Shown in pieces: positions 42,505-46,876 of a stretch of 46,876 nt of DNA. The position numbers and the translations under genes are program-made. The DNA is from an uncultured Christensenellaceae bacterium (GTDB taxonomy: Bacteria; Bacillota; Clostridia; Christensenellales; Borkfalkiaceae): positions 1 through 46,876 of the forward strand of contig CAJUOP010000018.1 in NCBI GenBank assembly GCA_910588465.1, in the 5' to 3' direction. Below the pieces are notes generated by a model. It saw only the letters and a list, made by a program, of their open reading frames with translations, searched no databases and was not told the origin of the DNA. Numbering within the stretch: position 1 is the stretch's first letter; every line of letters starts with the position of its first letter.

Positions 42505-43878
42505 ATGATAAAACCTAAGCTTGACGTTAATTTTTATCCCATGATCCTCGCCCTGCGCGATTTTCAAAAGCGCGTGGAGCTCGCGCCCGAATCGGACAGG
42601 GCGGAAATTTCGCTCATTGCCGAACGTAACGGCGGATTTAATTACGTGTATACCTACACGGGGCTCAAAGACGGCGTAAACGATAAGCTCAACTACCGCG
42701 TTGCGGAGCGGCTGGTGAAAACCGTGCTGTGGGTGTGTGGCGGTTATAAAATTTTCGTCGCGGGGAGCAAATATATTTACGAACGTCTGAAAAAGGCATA
42801 CTCTCCCGCGGGCGAGCGCGCGTTCGACGAAGATTTCATGAGCGGTGTTTACGAAAAGCCGTTCGAAGTCCTGTTTTTGGAAACCAAGGACGTTCCCGCG
42901 CAGAAGAACGCTTCCGTGAAGGTGGGCGGATTTTTAAAGGGCTGCCGCATCGGCTTCGACGCGGGCGGGAGCGACCGCAAGGTAAGCGCGGTGATCGACG
43001 GCGAGGCGGTTTACAGCGAAGAGGTGGTGTGGAATCCCAAAACGGAGACCGACCCGCACTATCATTATAACGAAATTTTAACGGCGATGAAGACGGCTGC
43101 GAGCAAAATGCCCCGCGTGGACTGCATCGGGGTGTCGTCCGCGGGCGTTTACGTCGAAAATAAAATTATGGTCGCGTCGCTGTTTATCAAGGTCGATAAA
43201 CAAAAATACGGCGACTATGTGAAGAATATGTACATCAACGTAGCCAAGGAGATGGGGAACGTTCCGCTCGAGGTGGTGAACGACGGCGACGTTACCGCGC
43301 TTGCGGGCAGTATGGAGTTGAACGACGGCAGGGTGCTCGGCATCGCCATGGGCACCAGCGAGGCGGTGGGCTATATCAACGCGGACGGAGGCATTAACGG
43401 CTGGCTTTCCGAGCTCGCGTTCGCGCCCGTGGACTTTTACGAAAACGCCATGCGCGACGAATGGAGCGGCGATATCGGCGTAGGTTGCAAGTATTTCTCG
43501 CAGGACGCGGTAATCAAGCTTGCCGAGATGGGCGGGTTTACCTTCGAGGAGGGGCTCACGCCCGCGCAAAAGCTGAAAGTCGTGCAAAAGATGATGGAAA
43601 ACGGCGATCCGCTTGCGGAAAAGATTTACGGGGATATCGGCGTTTATCTGGCGTATACGCTGCCCTATTACGCGCTGTTTTACGACGTGAAGCACGTACT
43701 CCTGCTGGGTCGGGTGACGGGCGGCAAGGGGGGCAATATCGTGCTCGAAACCTGCAAAAAGGTGTTGGCGTCCGAATTCCCCGAAATGGCGGGGCTGGAT
43801 ATTTCTCTGCCGGACGAGAACAGCAGACGGCTCGGGCAGAGCGTGGCTGCGGCGTCCTTGCCCGCAGACAGAAATTAA
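42505..43878 (+). CDS. ROK-like ASKHA sugar kinase with novel N-terminal domain
   Basis: A 457-residue protein with an acetate/sugar kinase/Hsp70-type fold from about residue 150: IGFDAGGSDRKVSAVIDG (phosphate 1), CIGVSSAGVYVENKIM, the catalytic Asp in EVVNDGDVTALAG, phosphate 2 GIAMGTSEAVGYI. The ROK zinc motif CxCGxxGCxE is absent. Residues 1-148 (LNYRVAERLVKTVLWVCGGYK, FDEDFMSGVYEKPFEVLFLET) form an extension not seen in standard ROK or GlcNAc kinases. It is followed by nagB and nagA, so it may phosphorylate GlcNAc or ManNAc, giving the window two kinases for this pathway. Substrate is inference. Alternative: a regulator derived from a kinase, but no HTH is visible. Confidence 0.8.
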   Translation: MIKPKLDVNFYPMILALRDFQKRVELAPESDRAEISLIAERNGGFNYVYTYTGLKDGVNDKLNYRVAERLVKTVLWVCGGYKIFVAGSKYIYERLKKAYSPAGERAFDEDFMSGVYEKPFEVLFLETKDVPAQKNASVKVGGFLKGCRIGFDAGGSDRKVSAVIDGEAVYSEEVVWNPKTETDPHYHYNEILTAMKTAASKMPRVDCIGVSSAGVYVENKIMVASLFIKVDKQKYGDYVKNMYINVAKEMGNVPLEVVNDGDVTALAGSMELNDGRVLGIAMGTSEAVGYINADGGINGWLSELAFAPVDFYENAMRDEWSGDIGVGCKYFSQDAVIKLAEMGGFTFEEGLTPAQKLKVVQKMMENGDPLAEKIYGDIGVYLAYTLPYYALFYDVKHVLLLGRVTGGKGGNIVLETCKKVLASEFPEMAGLDISLPDENSRRLGQSVAAASLPADRN

Positions 43879-43912
43879 CGGCACTTGCATAGTATAAACA
43901 CGGAGGTAAAAA

Positions 43913-44638
43913 ATGAAAATAATCGTTGCGAAGAATTACGAAGAGATGAGCGCAAGGGCGTTCGAGGTGATGGCGGAGGTGGTAAAAACCAATCCGCAGG
44001 CGGTGCTGGGGCTTGCCACGGGTTCTACCCCGCTGGGGTTGTACCGCAATATGATCGAAGATCATAAGAAAAACGGCACGAGCTACAAGCAGATCAAAAC
44101 GGTGAATCTGGACGAATACGCCGGGTTGGACGAGAACAGCGACCAAAGCTACGTGTATTTCATGCGCAAGAATCTGTTCGATTCGCTCGATATCGACCGT
44201 AAGAATACCAATATCGAGGACGGTACCGCAAGCGACCGCAAGGCAGAATGCGCCCGTTATAACGCGCTGCTGCACGAGCTGCAGCAGGATATCCAGGTGC
44301 TGGGGATCGGCTCGAACGGACATATCGCGTTCAACGAGCCGGGCACGCCGTTCGGCTCCGAAACGCACGTTGTCGATTTGACGGAAAGCACGATCAAGGA
44401 TAATTCCCGTCTTTTTAAAAATATCGACGAAGTGCCCCGTCAGGCGTTCACCATGGGCTTGAAAAATATCATGAACGCGAAAAAGATTTTGATCCTCGCC
44501 AACGGCGAAAACAAAGCGCAGGCGGTTTACGGGCTGGTAAAGGGCGAAGTGACGGAAAACGTGCCCGCCAGCGTCTTGCAGCTCCATCCCGATTGCACGC
44601 TCGTGTGCGACGAGGCGGCGGCTCGGCTGATTTTGTAA
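43913..44638 (+). CDS. nagB: Glucosamine-6-phosphate deaminase
   Basis: NagB converts GlcN-6-P to fructose-6-P and ammonia. The 241-residue length is that of the short Gram-positive form. Visible motifs are LGLATGSTPLGLYR for phosphate binding, NLDEY with the catalytic Asp67, and GIGSNGHIAFNEPG with His137. GGAGG precedes the ATG. The next gene, nagA, starts nine bases after its stop with AAGGAG. Ammonia released here could be reassimilated by the GDH/GS pair at the start of the window, an inference from co-occurrence only. Confidence 0.96.
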   Translation: MKIIVAKNYEEMSARAFEVMAEVVKTNPQAVLGLATGSTPLGLYRNMIEDHKKNGTSYKQIKTVNLDEYAGLDENSDQSYVYFMRKNLFDSLDIDRKNTNIEDGTASDRKAECARYNALLHELQQDIQVLGIGSNGHIAFNEPGTPFGSETHVVDLTESTIKDNSRLFKNIDEVPRQAFTMGLKNIMNAKKILILANGENKAQAVYGLVKGEVTENVPASVLQLHPDCTLVCDEAAARLIL

Positions 44639-44647
44639 GGAGAGAAT

Positions 44648-45799
44648 ATGAAAGCATTTACGAACGTTCCCGTTTATCTCGAGGGAGAGGGGATAAAGCG
44701 TTGCAACATTGTATTTGACGAAAAAATCAAGCGGATCGGCGGAAGCGCGGAGGGCGCGGAGGTAATTTCTCTGCCCGAGGACGCGCTCGTTCTGCCGGGG
44801 TTTATCGACGAGCATATTCACGGCGCGGGCGGCGCGGACGCCATGGACGGCACGCACGAAGCGTTAAAGACGATCGCTTGCACAATCGCAGCCGAGGGCA
44901 CGACGGGTTTTCTGGCAACGACCATGACGCAGAGCCCCGAAAATATCTTAAAAGCCATGCGCGCGGTGAAAGAGTACCGCGAATCGGACGAAAAGTCGGG
45001 TGCGCGGGTGCTGGGAATTCACCTCGAAGGTCCCTTCATCTCCGCGCAGTTTGCGGGCGCGCAGCCCCTCGAATATGTGGCGAAGCCCGAAAAAGAGACG
45101 TTCGACCGCTACAACGCGGCAAGCGGTAACGCAATCAAAATCGTGACGCTTGCACCCGAAGCGGAGGGCGCGGAGGAGCTGATCGCGCATTTAACGCAAA
45201 CGGGCGTCGTCTCTTCCGTGGGGCATACCAAGGCAAAGTCGACGGATATCGAACGGGCAATTTCGCTCGGTGCAGGCAACGTAACGCATACGTATAACGC
45301 GCAGTCTCCGCTCCATCACAGAGAAATCGGAACGGTGGGCAGCGCCATGCTCTTCGACGAGCTGAATTGCGAGCTGATCGCCGATACCGTTCACGTTTCC
45401 GTGCCCGCCATGAAGCTGCTCGTAAAGAATAAGCCCGATTCCCGCCTTACGCTCATCACCGACGCCATGCGCGCCAAGGGCTTGGCGGACGGCGAAAGCG
45501 AGCTTGGCGGACAAAAGGTCATCGTAAAGAACGGCGAAGCGCGCTTGCAGGACGGCACGCTCGCGGGCAGCGTGCTCCGCATGAACCGCGCCGTGCAGAA
45601 TCTGGTCGAAAAAGTGGGCGTTCCGCTCGAAAAGGCGGTGGACTGCGCCTCGTTAAATCCCGCAAGAACGTTAAAAATCGACGACGAAACGGGCAGCGTC
45701 CGTCTGGGAAAACGCGCCGATTTCTGCGTGATCGACTCGCACTTCAACGTGATCTGCACCGTGTGCGGCGGCGAGCTGATTTACGATAACAGAGCATGA
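44648..45799 (+). CDS. nagA: N-acetylglucosamine-6-phosphate deacetylase
   Basis: NagA deacetylates GlcNAc-6-P to GlcN-6-P. The 383-residue amidohydrolase has the metal motif DEHIHGAGG (His56, His58), GTTGFLATTMTQ, the metal Glu in HLEGPF (Glu127), SSVGHTKA, THTYNAQSPLHHREIG where His residues bind metal and substrate, and LITDAM with the catalytic Asp. The T-H-T-Y-N-A-Q variant replaces the more usual H-L-F-N-A-M. Its stop overlaps the start of the aldose-epimerase-like gene (ATGA), so translation is coupled. Confidence 0.95.
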   Translation: MKAFTNVPVYLEGEGIKRCNIVFDEKIKRIGGSAEGAEVISLPEDALVLPGFIDEHIHGAGGADAMDGTHEALKTIACTIAAEGTTGFLATTMTQSPENILKAMRAVKEYRESDEKSGARVLGIHLEGPFISAQFAGAQPLEYVAKPEKETFDRYNAASGNAIKIVTLAPEAEGAEELIAHLTQTGVVSSVGHTKAKSTDIERAISLGAGNVTHTYNAQSPLHHREIGTVGSAMLFDELNCELIADTVHVSVPAMKLLVKNKPDSRLTLITDAMRAKGLADGESELGGQKVIVKNGEARLQDGTLAGSVLRMNRAVQNLVEKVGVPLEKAVDCASLNPARTLKIDDETGSVRLGKRADFCVIDSHFNVICTVCGGELIYDNRA

Positions 45800-46644
45800 A
45801 ATATGTTTTGAACAACGGCGTTTTGTCCGTTACGGTCGAGAGCTTGGGCGCGGAGCCCGTTTCGGTTTCGGCAGGCGGAAAGGAACGGCTGTGGCAGAAC
45901 GAAAACGGCGCATGGGCGGGGCACGCACCCGTACTGTTTCCCGTCTGCGGTCATTTCGGAATACGGCTCGGCGGCGCCGAGTATCCCGTGCGCGCCCACG
46001 GCTTCGCCAAGAAAAAGGAGTTTTCGCTGTGCGCCCGCGGGGAAGATTTTCTCGAGCTCCAAATCGTGGAGGACAGCGAAACGCTCGCGGTGTATCCATT
46101 TCGCTTTGCGTTTACGGTGCGCTATGCGTTAAAGGGCAGCGCGCTCGTCGTTTCGTATACGGTAAAAAATACGGGCAGAGAACCGCTCGCGTTTTCCTGC
46201 GGCGGACATCCTTCGTTCGCGCTGGAGGGCGGGGTAGAGGAGTATTGTTTGGAGTTTGCGCAGCCGCAAAGTCTGGTGCATCTCCCTCACGACGGCGGCG
46301 GTTATTTAACGGGCGAACGGGTCGATTTCGGCACCAAGAAGCTGTTTTCGTTCCCGAAAGAATATTTGCAGAACGGAAACACGCTTATTTTTGCAGGGAT
46401 AACCGCCCGCGAATGTCTGTTAAAACGCCGCTCGGGCGAGCCTTTGGCAAAACTGAGATTTGAAGATTATCCGAATTTATTGCTTTGGCGTCCGCACGGA
46501 GCGAACATGATTTGTCTGGAACCGTGGCTCAACCTGCCCGATCCTGCAAGCGGAGACGAAACGGACTTTTTAAAGAAAAAAGGTACGGCGTTGCTGCAAC
46601 CGTCTCAGTTGAAAACGCTTTCGTTCGAAATTACGTATTATTAA
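45796..46644 (+). CDS. Aldose 1-epimerase-like (mutarotase, LacX type) protein
   Basis: A 282-residue beta-sandwich protein of the galactose mutarotase superfamily. Segments VLFPVCGHFG, AHGFAKKKEF and SCGGHPSFAL correspond to the substrate-binding and catalytic His regions of the LacX-like branch, and a late acidic residue in CLEPWLNLPD would be the catalytic Glu. It probably interconverts anomers of a hexose or hexose phosphate, speeding entry into the pathway. It overlaps nagA by four bases and ends the operon before a strong hairpin. Confidence 0.87.
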   Translation: MKYVLNNGVLSVTVESLGAEPVSVSAGGKERLWQNENGAWAGHAPVLFPVCGHFGIRLGGAEYPVRAHGFAKKKEFSLCARGEDFLELQIVEDSETLAVYPFRFAFTVRYALKGSALVVSYTVKNTGREPLAFSCGGHPSFALEGGVEEYCLEFAQPQSLVHLPHDGGGYLTGERVDFGTKKLFSFPKEYLQNGNTLIFAGITARECLLKRRSGEPLAKLRFEDYPNLLLWRPHGANMICLEPWLNLPDPASGDETDFLKKKGTALLQPSQLKTLSFEITYY

Positions 46645-46655
46645 AAAGAATCTTT

Positions 46656-46684
46656 GCGCGGTCGCATTGCGACCGCGCCTTTGT
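46656..46684 (+). terminator. Terminator of the nagA-epimerase transcription unit
   Basis: GCGCGGTCGC (46656-46665) and GCGACCGCGC (46669-46678) are exact complements with a three-base ATT centre, followed by CTTTGTC. The T-run is short, so efficiency is uncertain. Confidence 0.7.
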
Positions 46685-46806
46685 CATTCAGAGGGAGCTA
46701 TTGTCCTATTGTCATTCAGAGGGAGCTATCGTCCTCTTGTCATTCAGAGGGAGCGGAGCGACCGAAAGAATCTGTTTTTGTTATTCTAAGCGAAGCGAAA
46801 GAATCT
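46682..46806 (+). repeat. Array of 28-bp-spaced TCATTC...AGAATCT repeat units
   Basis: TGTCATTCAGAGGGAGC begins at 46682, 46710 and 46738, exactly 28 bases apart. The third copy runs on into GGAGCGACCGAAAGAATCT, and a diverged fourth unit TGTTATTCTAAGCGAAGCGAAAGAATCT covers 46779-46806. The TCATTC...GAGCGGAGCG...AAGAATCT form matches a dispersed intergenic repeat common in gut Bacteroidetes and Clostridia genomes, here partly truncated. It is non-coding. Confidence 0.8.
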
Positions 46807-46876
46807 CTTAGGGGGATAGGCGAACATAATAAAAAATAAAAACACACAATATATTGTATATAAGAGGTTAGGCAAA
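46807..46876 (+). other. AT-rich window end, nothing recognised
   Basis: The last 70 bases are AT-rich (ATATATTGTATAT near 46850) and could carry a promoter for a gene beyond the window. No -35/-10 pair with good spacing and no coding sequence could be supported. Confidence 0.4.

Noticed and set aside
43556..44857. 433-residue antisense frame over the kinase, nagB and nagA
   Set aside because: Shadow of three well-supported genes, spanning their junctions without any recognisable domain.
12671..46684. Classic sialic acid catabolism locus
   Set aside because: NanE is present but NanA, sialidase and a sialic acid transporter are not seen, so the label would overstate the evidence.
46682..46806. 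CRISPR array
   Set aside because: The 28-base period comes from near-identical copies including the would-be spacers, and there are no cas genes.
46654..46839. 61-residue frame at the window end
   Set aside because: It translates the TCATTC...AGAATCT repeat and gives the well-known spurious SEGAERPKES-type peptide.

Overview
The window looks like one contiguous chromosome piece from an uncultured, probably gut-dwelling, GC-rich relative of the Clostridia (Christensenellales-like is my guess from general gene content, not proven). The evidence is the Gram-positive nusA-infB operon with ylxR and ylxQ, strong AGGAGG-type ribosome sites, several lipoproteins with L-C-A-C type lipoboxes, an LplB/YtcP-type ABC importer lacking its own ATPase, a type III glutamine synthetase, and AT-rich intergenic DNA around GC-rich genes. 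Nearly every gene is on the + strand. No rRNA, tRNA, CRISPR array, phage or transposase gene was seen.

Region 1 (1-3789) holds the 3' tail of an unknown Q/P-rich protein, a terminator, then NADP-type glutamate dehydrogenase and type III glutamine synthetase, each with a good sigma-A promoter. This is a nitrogen assimilation pair. Region 2 (3838-12598) is the conserved translation and transcription operon rimP-nusA-ylxR-ylxQ-infB-rbfA-nrnA-truB-ribF, ending with an endonuclease IV-like TIM-barrel gene. A perfect 10-bp hairpin lies in the rimP leader.

Region 3 (12696-22698) begins an accessory glycan locus. One promoter drives a NAGPA-type phosphodiester glycosidase lipoprotein, an SGNH esterase, a DUF4127 protein, a ROK kinase, a GH20 hexosaminidase and a GH31 glycosidase. 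An RpiR/MurR-type regulator with its own promoter and terminator follows.

Region 4 (22864-46678) continues the locus: a 1,560-residue repeat-containing lipoprotein, a solute-binding lipoprotein, two ABC permeases, a second and different GH31, a two-Ig-domain lipoprotein, a secreted glycerophosphodiesterase-like protein, two tandem GH26-like proteins (one lipoprotein, one without export signal), NanE, a Gfo/Idh/MocA oxidoreductase, a ROK-like kinase with a novel N-terminal extension, NagB, NagA and an aldose-epimerase-like protein.

Taken together, regions 3 and 4 read as a capture, import and breakdown system for an N-acetylated amino-sugar glycan that probably carries phosphodiester and ester groups. 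Cytosolic sugars would converge as ManNAc-6-P -> GlcNAc-6-P (NanE) -> GlcN-6-P (NagA) -> fructose-6-P (NagB). NanE without a sialic acid lyase suggests ManNAc enters as such. The teichoic acid linkage unit (ManNAc-GlcNAc-P) or another phosphoglycan is a possible source, but the substrate is inference. Similar palindromes upstream of three promoters in the locus are candidate sites for the RpiR regulator.
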